Below, one piece after another: positions 47,351 to 57,925 of a stretch of 64,000 nt of DNA; position 1 is the first letter of the stretch; every line of letters starts with the position of its first letter. The stretch spans positions 51,503,249-51,567,248 of the forward strand of contig NC_088295.1 in the NCBI RefSeq assembly GCF_032854445.1. Reading direction: 5' to 3'. The notes below the pieces were generated by a model that made no database searches, was not told where the DNA came from, and saw only the letters and a program-made list of their open reading frames with translations. The stretch comes from Liolophura sinensis. Lineage: Eukaryota; Mollusca; Polyplacophora; Chitonida; Chitonidae. The translations under genes were made by a program, and so were the position numbers.

Positions 47351-47576
47351 AAAAAAAAAAAAATTTATGCACAAGTTTCCTGACAGACTCTCCGCTGTAC
47401 CTTATGATTCAGCTGAATCAGCGGGAGCTAGATTCGAATATATGTGACCTCAGAAAATAGTTTTCTTAGTAAAAAGTCGACATAATAAACTAAGGCGAGC
47501 TTTGTCACCGAGCGAGGCTATACAAAGCTAAATATGCATTTTCTGCGCTGCAAAATGATTGGTTTATATATACGTT

Positions 47577-47577
<1 letters not shown>

Positions 47578-47631
<54 letters not shown>
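47578..47631. repeat. (TA)n microsatellite at a pseudo-exon edge
   Basis: About 26 TA units immediately before the third NT5E-like remnant. The 5' part of that exon is missing, so the expansion appears to have replaced or displaced it. Confidence 0.92.
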
Positions 47632-47636
<5 letters not shown>

Positions 47637-48201
47637 AACCTAGTCTTCAGCAATAGGTTGATAAACTTTTTTTTGACAGTTTGATGAACAAGATCATTGC
47701 CCTTGGCCATTTCGGGATAAAGGTGGACACAGAGATCGCCCAGATGGTTCGCGGGATAGGTGTCGTCATTGAGGTAACACCAATACATTTCTCTGCACAG
47801 GTAACGGGCTGCATTGTAGACGGCTGACCTACAGTTTTCAACTAATTACAGCGGATAAAACAAATTCCAAAACTTCAACCGTTTGAAAAAAAAATTATGG
47901 AATACGGCATCACGTAAACAAGAGAGTTGAGCATTTTTTTTATGGTAAATGTCTATTTTTCCAACGATATAAGACTGTCTTGCTTACTGCCCAGGTAGTG
48001 GTATACTAGATGTATGACAGCCAGTCATCCAGTAAAGACATATTTTTAGAGACATTCAGTCTGCACGAGAATAACGATTTTAGGCTTATTCAAGCTACTC
48101 CTGTGCTGGCAGAATTTTTCATTTTTTTTGTATTACTTCTTAAGGTAGGCAGCCGTCTACAGGGAATCCAGAGGGGGAATACCCTATTATAATCGATCAG
48201 A

Positions 48202-48264
48202 ATGAATGAATGAATGATTATGGCTTCACGCCACATCGGCAATTTTTCAGCCATATTGTGGCGA
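48202..48264 (-). mobile_element. 63-bp tail-only SINE insertion inside an NT5E-like exon
   Basis: Flanked by an exact 13-bp duplication ataatcgatcaga (48189-48201 and 48265-48277). The insert has a (GAAT)n end, then ttcacgccacatcggcaatt, tttcagccatattgtggcg. Removing the insert and one duplicate leaves TGNPEGEYPIIIDQTGGG followed by NAIVITDYAFGKY in one frame. Confidence 0.9.
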
Positions 48265-48899
48265 ATAATCGATCAGACTGGAGGAGGAAATGCTATTGTG
48301 ATAACTGATTACGCTTTTGGCAAATACCAGGGATATCTCATGGTCACATTTGACGATAATGGTAAGGTGGGAAGTTGGTCGGGTAATCTTATTTTACTAG
48401 ACAACACCGTTCCTCAAGGTGAGTAATGAGACGGGCCATTGCATACAAAAAACACAATCGCATAAATAAATAAAAAATGATTTATTATAAGAAACCATGT
48501 AAATGGTCTCTGGGGATGTTGACAGGCCTAATTAAACTCACATTAGCAGATCAGATAGAAAATGCAAAATCAGCGATGGTGTTAGTTTGCGCAATTCAAG
48601 TCTAGGGATGACTTTTTCATCGCCAGTCCTTGTACTGGGTTGTCAGTCCTTTGTCGCAGTCTTTCAGGTACATTGTTCTCAAACATTTCATGTCGCGCAT
48701 CCCTTCATTTTTGTTCGTGATATCTTCGTCAGATCCGGCAAGAGTGGAAGAGATCCCAGAATGGATGAGGCTAATTGATAAACAGAATAAGCAGACGATC
48801 GGTCGTAGTCACGTGTTCTTGGATGGCAAGTCACGGAGCTGTCGTTTGAGGGAAAGCAATCTAGGTGAGACTTTTATAACATAGAACAGCATGGTCACG

Positions 48900-49213
48900 T
48901 ACATGTATAGGTAATTAGACCTATTGTACGAGACAGGTAGAATAAAAAAAATACAACCACAGATCTGCATGTTCACAAATAAATGACTATTTCAGCGAGT
49001 AGACCTGCGGATTTTATACTGTCGGTATGTTCGCCTCTATCCACACATATTGTATGCAGTGGAGCCAATGAAAGATTGACACTCCAGCCTGTCCTAACAC
49101 AAGATGTTAATAAAGCAGTTGTCTCTTTTCACGTCGACATTCTGACAAAAGAGAAAGCCTCAAATTTTAAATTGTAATGAGACAACAATGCATTGAAGGG
49201 GCTAGGGGGAGGG
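48900..49213. other. pseudogene intron, nothing recognised
   Basis: An unrecognised 64-residue open frame lies at 48983-49177 (+). It does not match the expected NT5E segment. Confidence 0.4.
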
Positions 49214-49541
49214 GTTAAAGGTGCTTGCCTTTCAGTTGCTGGGATACACGAAATGAGGGTTCAAAACCCATCTTGGACATGGAATTTGTAGATTTTCCAG
49301 CTTTCAATGCTTATGGAGCCTTGGTTACAATAAGGAGGTCGACGACTGCACAGTTTTACATTCGTTAAGACCACCAGTATAATGTGCATATCTGTAATAC
49401 ACATGCAGGAAAGTTCGTAGGCAACATTCCAAAGATCAGAGGTTTACCAGAGGCACTTCCTCCACCCATACTACTGACAGCCATCGTAAAAGTGTAAAAT
49501 TTTGGGGTAAGATGTAAAACCAAAATAGTATCAAAGTAAAA
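49214..49541 (+). mobile_element. family-2 SINE, near full length
   Basis: gttaaaggtgcttgcctttc, B box agggttcaaaaccc, the block atggaatttgtagattttcc and the shared decayed core and tail (gaggtttaccagaggcactt; catcgtaaaagtgtaaaatt). It lies in the last intron of the NT5E-like pseudogene. Confidence 0.7.
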
Positions 49542-49874
49542 CAATTCTGTAAGCGGTGCAACAATAAAGAAAACAAACAAACAGGCGGAATTAACATTTG
49601 AGGCTGATTAGTGTACCAATCTATATTTCTACTTTTTTTTTGTATTTTATAGGCTTGATTTTTCTTTGATTCCTTCAATTAACCTGATTGCTGATGCTGT
49701 GGTTCAGCAGAATTTGAAACGCGCTGATGAAACTCAGTGGACAAACGTATCTATTGAAATACTTAAGAGTAAGGTATGGGAATAAGGCTATAGACTGCAC
49801 ATACGAGGCTACAGTTCTGACACGCCACTAGGATAGAGAAAGGGGATAAACTATGGAACTTTGAGGGAACAGAG

Positions 49875-50565
49875 GGAGGAGATCAGTCATAGGATTGTGT
49901 GAGAATGGTGATGGCATAGGGAGGAGATCAATCAAAGATCTGCGTGAGAATGGTGATGGCAGAGGGAGGAGATCAATCATAGAACTGCGTGAGAATGGTG
50001 ATGGCAGAGGGAGATCAATCATAGAACTGCGTGAGAATGGTGATGGCAGAGGGAGGAGATCAATCATAGAACTGCGTGAGAATGGTGATGGCAGAGGGAG
50101 GAGATCAATCATAGAACTGCGTGAGAATGGTGATGGCAGAGGGAGGAGATCAATCATAGAACTGCGTGAGAATGGTGATGGCAGAGGGAGGAGATCAATC
50201 AAAGATCTGCGTGAGAATGGTGATGGCAGAGGGAGGAGATCAATCATAGAACTGCGTGAGAATGGTGATGGCAGAGGGAGGAGATCAATCATAGAACTGC
50301 GTGAGAATGGTGATGGCAGAGGGAGGAGATCAATCATAGAACTGCGTGAGAATGGTGATGGTAGAGGGAGGAGATCAATCATAGAGTTGCGTGAGAATGG
50401 TGATGGCAGAGGGAGGAGATCAATCATAGAACTGCGTGAGAATGGTGATGGTAGAGGGAGGAGATCAATCATAGAACTGCGTGAGAATGGTGATGGCAGA
50501 GGGAGGAGATCAATCATAGAACTGCGTGAGAATGGTGATGGCAGAGGGAGGAGATCAACAATGAC
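49875..50565. repeat. 45-bp minisatellite A, ~15 copies
   Basis: Unit gatcaatcatagaactgcgt gagaatggtgatggcagagg gagga; one unit lacks 3 bp (50010 region). It is very homogeneous. Both strands are open over 240-287 residues because 45 is a multiple of three. Confidence 0.95.
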
Positions 50566-50624
50566 ACTGTGGGGGAATGATGATAAAAGAGGGAGGAGAT
50601 CCCCTATGGAACCGTGTGAATGGT

Positions 50625-51165
50625 GATGGGAAAGGGACGGAATCAACTGAGGAACTGTTTGAGAATGGTGATGGCAGAGACAGGGAAACAACTAAGGGAC
50701 TGTATGAGAATGGTGATGGCAGAGACAAGGAAACAGCTATGAAACTGCATGAGAATGGTGATGGCCGAGACAGGGAAACACGTAAGGAAGTGTATGAGAA
50801 TGGCCATGGCAGAGACAGGGAAACAACTATGGAACTGTATGAGAATGGTGATGGCAGAGACAGGGAAACAACTATGGAACTGTATGAGAATGGTGATGGC
50901 AGAGACAGGGAAACAGCTATGGAACTGTATGAGAATGGTGATGGCAGAGACCGGGAAACAGCTATGGAACTGTATGAAAATGGTGATGGCAGAGACAGGG
51001 AAACAGCTATGGAACTGTATGAAAATGGTGATGGCAGAGACAGGGAAACAACTATGGAACTGTATGAGAATGGTGATGGCAGAGACCGGGAAACAGCTAT
51101 GGAACTGCATGAAAATGGTGATGGCAGAGACCAGGAAACAACTATAGAACTGTATGAGAACGGTG
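50625..51165. repeat. 45-bp minisatellite B, ~12 copies
   Basis: Unit gagaatggtgatggcagaga cagggaaacaactatggaac tgtat. It shares the first 19 bp (gagaatggtgatggcagag) with array A but has a different remainder, and follows it after about 60 bp of transitional units. Confidence 0.95.
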
Positions 51166-52600
51166 ATGACTTTTTCTTTAGCCAAAGGGTCACACAGTTC
51201 ACAATCTATCACATTTTACACTCTTTTGATACAGAAAAACATTAATTGCATGAGAACAAAATCGTCACAGTGAAAACCATGCTTGATACTTGATTGCTGT
51301 GTAATGAGAGGAGGAGGACCAGGTATCTGACACAGCTTCTGAATGCTGAACGAACGAGCGCCAGGTTAGAAGAGGCAACCTTATATGTAAGCGTTTGGAT
51401 GTACATTGGTCTGTGCATTTGCAAAGGTCCAGGAATGAAAATTCACGTTTCTATTACTCTGAGTAAAGAGAGGTCAAAAACAAAGAGCTTCATGGCCAAA
51501 ATATTTGTTTTAATAAACAGTAAATATCTTTTCAACACGTATCAACAAAACAATGCACACTCTCGTATTTTGGCATCAATTTTCATACAAACTACATTGT
51601 TTTCTTTTTCAATAAACCTATATCACAGATCAGATTTAACAATATACAGTAAAGATACAAGCTGTGATACATGTATACATCTCAACACTCCATATGGCAA
51701 ACAAAGGTCCTTCCCTTCACTGGATACATATTCAGGAACCGAACACCACCACACATAGCACAACAGTTCCCTGCTCCACGGTACATAAAACAGGATGGTC
51801 AATGGCAATGCAACCTACAGGTGAACCCTTCATGGCATTATAAGACAACTCGGGGGACGTTTTCCTGAAAAAAAGACTAGAAAACCATACGCACGCCGAA
51901 GTCTCAATCTCAAAGTAATAACATTCAATAACATACTGAAGTTCACAAAGGACCTGTTACAGGTGTTATCACCAACTCAACGTAAATCCCTTTTCTGCTC
52001 AGATTCTGGCTTCAAACATCTTATTCATTTCCCAGATTCAACACAAAAACCATATTAATACGCTTGTAACTTGCTGGCAACCCATCATAACATTCGTGAC
52101 CAATTCGGTGGCCCTATGAACTGTTTGCTCGCAGCACATAGCCTTGCTTCCACTGCCAAAACCACCATGGTTGCCACACAGTTCCTTTGCTACAAGAGAA
52201 ATACACTGGTAGCAGGTACATGTACTTTCTATTCACACTGATGATACAAATACTTACTACTGTCATATCCCACACAAGCATTCCTTTGCAGCTTCATGCT
52301 TCAGCTTCAAACATGACATGAGCACCCAGAGCACCAACATTCTATTCACTTTGGCAGCCATAAATGTAGTGCCCACATGTACCTGTTCACATACTCTGAC
52401 CATAATTACAAAAGTCTACATTCTTACGATCAACTAGAATACCAAGTACATTTACAACCCACACATACTTGCCAACGTGATGACTCCAATTGCTCACATC
52501 TATTCTCTTCCTGCATGTATTTTACTCATTCTTAGTTGACTTCGTCTTCACGCATTCTGGTGCCTGGTACATTTGCTCCTTCTGCTCACACCCAAGCAAG
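51166..52600. other. no recognised gene; start of AC-rich region
   Basis: A possible exon-like stretch at 51305-51390 (+, RRRTRYLTQLLNAERTSARL) ends near a GTAAGC, but has no partner. From about 51430 the plus strand turns visibly A- and C-rich. Confidence 0.35.
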
Positions 52601-54090
52601 TAGAAAGCTATACATAATGAGGTCCTTGTTCACATCAGACACATTATTCTGTTCACACCGCCCACATCCAAGGAAAACACCCAGTTGTTTCCTTGTTGAT
52701 CACACATGCTCAAATCTGACACATTCTGTTCCCACAGCTCACACCAACACACCCATGAACCTATACACAGTTGTGTCCTTATTGATAACACATGCTCACA
52801 TCAGACACATTCTGTTCCCACGGCTCACACTCGTGAAACTATACACAGTTGTGTCCTTGTTGATCGCACATGCTTACATCAGGCAAAATTCTGTTCCCAC
52901 TGACCACCCACACCCATGAACCTATGAACGATTGTGTCTTTGTTGACCACATATCCTCACATCAGACACATTCTGTTCCCACAGCTCACACCAACACACC
53001 CATGAATCTATACACAGTTGTGTCCTCACTGATAACACATGCTCACATCAGACACATTCTGTTCCCATGGCTCACACTCGTGAAACTATACACAGTTGTT
53101 TCCTTGTTGATCACACATGCTCAAATCTGACACATTCTGTTCCCACAGCTCACACCAACACACCCATGAACCTATACACAGTTGTGTCCTTATTGATAAC
53201 ACATGCTCACATCAGACACATTCTGTTCCCACGGCTCACACTCGTGAAACTATACACAGTTGTGTCCTTGTTGATCACACATGCTTACATCAGACAAAAT
53301 TCTGTTCCCACTGACCACCCACACCCATGAACCTATGAACAATTGTGTCTTTGTTGACCACATATCCTCACATCAGACACATTCTGTTCCCACAGCTCAC
53401 ACCAACACACCCATGAATCTATACACAGTTGTGTCCTCACTGATAACACATGCTCACATCAGACACATTCTGTTCCCACGGCTCACATTCATGAAACTAT
53501 ACACAGTTGTGTCCTTGTTGATCACACATGCTTACATCAGGCACATTCTGTTCCCACGGCTCACACTCGTGAAACTATACACAGTTGTGTCCTTGTTGAT
53601 CACATATCCTCACATCAGACAAAATTCTGTTCCCACTGACCACCCACACCCATGAACCTATACACAGCTGTGTCCTTGTTGATCAGATATGCTCACATCA
53701 GACACATTCTGTTCCCACAGCTCACACCAACACACCAATGAACTTATACACAGTTCTGCCCTTGTTGATCACATATACTTACATCAGACACATTCTGTTC
53801 CCACGGCTCACACTCGTGAAACTATACACAGTTGTGTCCTTGTTGATCACATATGCTCACATCAGACACATTCTGTTCCCACACCTTGCATCCACAAACT
53901 CATGAACCTATACACAGTTGTGTCCTTGTTGATCACATAAGCGCACATCAGACACATTCAGTTCCCACAGCTCACACCAACACATCCACAAACCTATACA
54001 CAGTTGTGTCCTTGCTGATCACATATGCTCTCACACCAGACACATTCTGTTCCCACAGCTCACATCCAAGAACCTATACTTCAGCCCCCC
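52600..54090. repeat. higher-order satellite, 411-bp period over ~75-85-bp monomers
   Basis: Monomers contain cacatcagacacattctgtt, cccacagctcacac and actatacacagttgtgtcct. The block from about 52690 recurs almost identically 411 bp later (53101), including the rare variants ctcaaatctgaca and gaccacccacaccc. Monomer order becomes irregular after about 53640. Confidence 0.9.
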
Positions 54091-54371
54091 TGACTAGTGA
54101 CACACTCTACTTGCTCGATATGCACCATTGTATTTGTAAATCATCAGGTCTAGCTCTTAACACATTTTCCCACCAAATAAAACCAGAGATATGGTCATAC
54201 TAATGACATATATGTTTCAGTATGCAGCACCAAAAGCACATCAACTTACAAAACATATTTAGCATACACGAGATTTGAACAGTCACCCTACTTCATCTTA
54301 ACACAGCATAACAGAATCCCACTCCCTATGACATGTACGAATGGGACAATAACAAATACTTATGTCAAAAA

Positions 54372-54521
54372 CCACCTGCTTGCAATAGTATGACATCTTG
54401 ACCTCTGACTGATTACCAGTTCTATATACAGAGTCATTATATATACCATTTTCAATACTCCATACATAAAAGCACTTTTTGGGGGCAAAAACATTTCTTT
54501 TCCCGATCGGAAATTCCAGTT
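54372..54521. repeat. ~150-bp segment duplicated at 55782-55920
   Basis: gacctctgactgattaccag, ttctatatacagagtcatta and ggggcaaaaacatttctttt occur in the same order in both places, differing at only a few bases. The copies diverge at the (TGAG)n start of the SINE tail at 54522. Confidence 0.92.
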
Positions 54522-54594
54522 TTGAGTGAGTGAGTGAGTACTTGGGGTTTAACGTCACACTGAACAATTTTTCAGTCATATGACGACGAGTGAG
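54522..54594 (-). mobile_element. tail-only family-3 SINE copy
   Basis: (TGAG)n, then tacttggggtttaacgtcac, actgaacaatttttcagtca and tatgacgacgag. The second copy of the surrounding duplication has only tactgagtgaatga at this point. Confidence 0.75.
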
Positions 54595-57500
54595 ACAGCT
54601 TTGTGTACATAACATGGCAGTAAATAAATAAGCAACTGGGTCCTTTGTGAACATCCAGATAAAACACAGGGCTCGACTTTAGCATGTGTCTCCTGGCCCC
54701 CCAAACTACAGGTGACTGACCCAGCTCTAAAGGATTGAAAATCAGCCCTCACTAACACTGTATTTGTAGAAGAACTGGGGGTGAGATGGCACTGTTCTTT
54801 TAAAAAATTCCTAAATATTCTGTACAATTAAGTTATCAAAAAATATTCACCACAATATGTTTGTCCCCTTCAACAAATTCAGCAGTTGATTGGTTGAGTT
54901 TTGAATGCGAATTACAGCTGTAAGCTTTAGTAGTTCTTTTCCTGCCTTGTCACCTAACCCAAAGCCACTGAAACTCGAGCCCTGTGCGTTACACTTATGA
55001 ACAACACAAAACACACATAAAGAATCAGGGCACCCTTTCACACCAGAACTGTGGTGTGCTCCTTCACTTTCTTGGTAAATCTTTTCCCCATTGTATGCCG
55101 ACAAAAACAACTTTAAGGCAAAAAGTGGATTTACTTTACAGTTCTGTGCTAAGGGTTCCCTGATATAAGGTATTAAAATGTAATTGTGGCATATGACTGG
55201 GGCAAGACTTACCTCTAAATAACAAACCAGTCAACTCAATCATTAACATCAACCAATCAATAAAGAACACAATAAAAATATTAGTTTCTTATCAAAACAT
55301 GGCTGAATTGAATTTCTTACACTAAGCTTAAACTCAGCAAAATACTGCCTACCATATCAGGCACACATTATGGGATAGACGCACGTGAGTCACACATCTT
55401 CAAGACCACAGCGTCACTGGGGTAGATATTCCTATCTATACCTATTAATGCAATGGACTTTCTCACAACATGTTAACTTTAGCTTGCTATTAGTGGGGCT
55501 TGACAAAGTAAGGCTTTCCTACAACAAACACACCGACGCTAAAATGCCTTACACAATGTGCAGTTCACAGATGGTCCAGTAAGATGGAAACCAATAGCAG
55601 ACACACATAATTATAAAATTTTGAATGCTGTCTTGTATTACAATCATTATCTTTGATGGCTTCTTGGTAACAGCTAATAGTAAATAACAAAGGCAACCGT
55701 CAGAACAAATCAAAAATGATCACCTGATGATCATTCTTCTAAATACTCATCTCTTTTCTCTTATGTGCAAAGCCACCTGCTTCCAATAGTATGACGTCCT
55801 GACCTCTGACTGATTACCAGTTCTATATACAGAGTCATTATATATACCATTTTCAATACTCCATACATAAAAGCACTTTTTGGGGGCAAAAACATTTCTT
55901 TTCACGATGGGAAATTCCAGTACTGAGTGAATGACCAGAACAAATCAAAAATGATCACCTGATGATCAATGTTCTAAATACTCATTTTCTTATCTCTTTT
56001 CTTAATCACACCAATGATAAATTCTGGGCATAATTTTTTACATTGAAAAGCTGAAAAAGGGTGTACATCGTTAATGCGTTTTCTGATTTGAAGAACATAC
56101 ATCTTAGTATACAGATATACAGACTATGCCCAAACAAAAATATTGCCTTACAAAGCGTATAAAGCTATAGGAGTTCTTACAGTTTGCAAATGATCTTTTA
56201 TTCATATGGCCACACAATTTGCATTGCATGATCCAGGTAATACCAACAAGGCTTGATAACCTGTGCGCATTTTAAACTCAATACTGACCTGTGAAACTGA
56301 ACTGCACACTAAAAATCCCTTTGCATCCATCAGAAGAACATAAGTACTCACCTTCTCACCTTTACAACACCTTTACAATTCCAACACATCCTAATGTTTA
56401 GTAAACACAAAACCAGCCCACATACTGGATACCTGAACACCGTTTGACCCACCTTGTCAAGTATCATTCACCACCACAATGTACTGTGTTCATATGAAGA
56501 CTGCATCAGACCCATTGGCAAAAGTGCTTTAGTGGGTGAAAGGCTGAAGATTTACAGAATGGGAGGCCAAAATCGTATATACATATGTGACGATACTGGC
56601 ATAAATAAAGATAAGATATTAGTTATCAGATCTATCGAGAGCAAGGTTAATATCATTTACACTCTTTCTATTTTATTTATTTATATGATTGGTATTTACA
56701 ACATAATCAGGAATTTTCACTGACATGATAGCAGTCTGTTTCATAGGTGCAGGAAAGCAGAGCAAATTACTGACGAACTGATACGCACACCATCTTGTCT
56801 TCAACAACACACACCAATAACCATGGCGACATGATGCAACAGATGTTAAAAGTGTCTACCGTCTTCACAGGGCAACTGCCTGAACATACATGTAAAACAG
56901 AGAGCACTAAGTGCTACATAGCCACTCTACAACAGTACAGAATTCAGGGCCATCCTTTCCTATTGTATTGACTGCTGGACACATAGTAGTCTCCACTATC
57001 CCCCCCACCTTGCTGATCCCTCATGCTCACCTGGATGCTTCCTATCCATTCCTATTGTATTGACTGATGGACATGGTAGTCTCTTTTTGTGAAGATATGT
57101 TAAAGGTTTTGCACACAATCCAATATAGCCACAAAACTACATGACCTGCATGTATATGTAGAGGAATAACTTTAAAACCCTTACAGATAGTATATGGCAG
57201 AATTTTGCGCCTAATTTCAAGCAGCTGTGATTTGCAGTTTTGTAGAAAAATAACCAAAAAAAAAAAAAAAAAAAGAAAAAAAAAAGCATAATTTTAACAC
57301 AGCAAGCAAGATCCACAGGCTTCCAGGTTTAAGCTTGGAAGCGTGATTACCTCTGTCATTGCGCTCATTCTGTTGAATCCGTAAAAAATATAAAGCATTT
57401 TTATAGGCAATTCTGTATGTTATGTACTTACCTTAGTCAGGTCTAACACTTCAAAACAGAGGAGTATGCAGTATTACCAGTATAAAGAACAGACACAGAT

Positions 57501-57925
57501 CACAATCTCTCTTCTCAGCTCCGACATATCAAAGTTCAGCCAGAGCTCCTGTCTGTTCATGACCTTGTTACTCCAAGTAAAATATGTTAAGCTCCTGTGC
57601 TAGTTTAACTGGCATGGTCTCTTCTTTATGGTCTCTTCTTTGTAAAACCCTGAATGATCTGATCACTTCCATGAGGAAAATGGTTCTCACCTTTACAACG
57701 CCAACACATCCTAATGTTTAGTACACAGACCCCAGTTAGCCATCAGACTGCAGCAAAACCAGCATCAAATACACTAACATACTCCACACAGCGAAACTTT
57801 TGAAGTGAGAAGTCAAACACAGGTCCACCAAGCTTTTTTCAAACTTTTGCAGGGCAATGCTCAAAGCAAGAGAAACACTTACATGAACAAACAGCAAATC
57901 CTTGGACACTTTTTAATAAATAATG

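Larger units (their letters stand above)
45931..49773 (+). pseudogene. ecto-5'-nucleotidase (NT5E/CD73-like) pseudogene, 3' truncated
   Basis: Remnants in order: about 45931-46221 (DIH at 45958-45966, then an in-frame TGA 45982-45984, then NLLMLDAGDQFQGTLWF to LVYDAM), 46813-47017 (FSANI; ISVIGYTVKLTPILSITG), 47642-47800 (VDKL, MNKIIALGHFG, AQMVRGIGVV), about 48153-48418 (TGNPEGEYPII, then TDYAFGKYQGYL), 48733-48864 (GRSHVFLDGKSRSCRLRE) and 49679-49773 (NLIADAVVQQNLKRADETQW). The order and most splice phases follow the NT5E family, whose enzymes hydrolyse AMP outside the cell. Breaks: the TGA; the metal-binding GNHE replaced by GQWC at the start of the second remnant; TAG at 47654-47656 with a (TA)n tract eating the exon start; GGHS replaced by EVTP; a 63-bp insertion at 48202-48264 that shifts the frame; no AG before 49679 (ttccttcaa instead). 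The whole C-terminal domain (GGGIRS onward) is absent. It must be non-functional as a nucleotidase. Confidence 0.88.
54100..57925. other. no recognised gene; several local duplications
   Basis: The duplication pair 54372-54521 / 55782-55920 is the clearest. Shorter pairs: cagaacaaatcaaaaatgat at about 55702 and 55936; ccaacacatcctaatgttta at 56382 and 57702; ttcctattgtattgactg at 56957 and 57046. An A run lies at 57256-57285. No exon was identified. Confidence 0.45.

Noticed and set aside
49828-51245. Open frames of 189-287 residues with ENGDGR or PLPSPFSRSS repeats
   Set aside because: Two 45-bp arrays give open frames on both strands and in more than one frame; no sign of a real gene.
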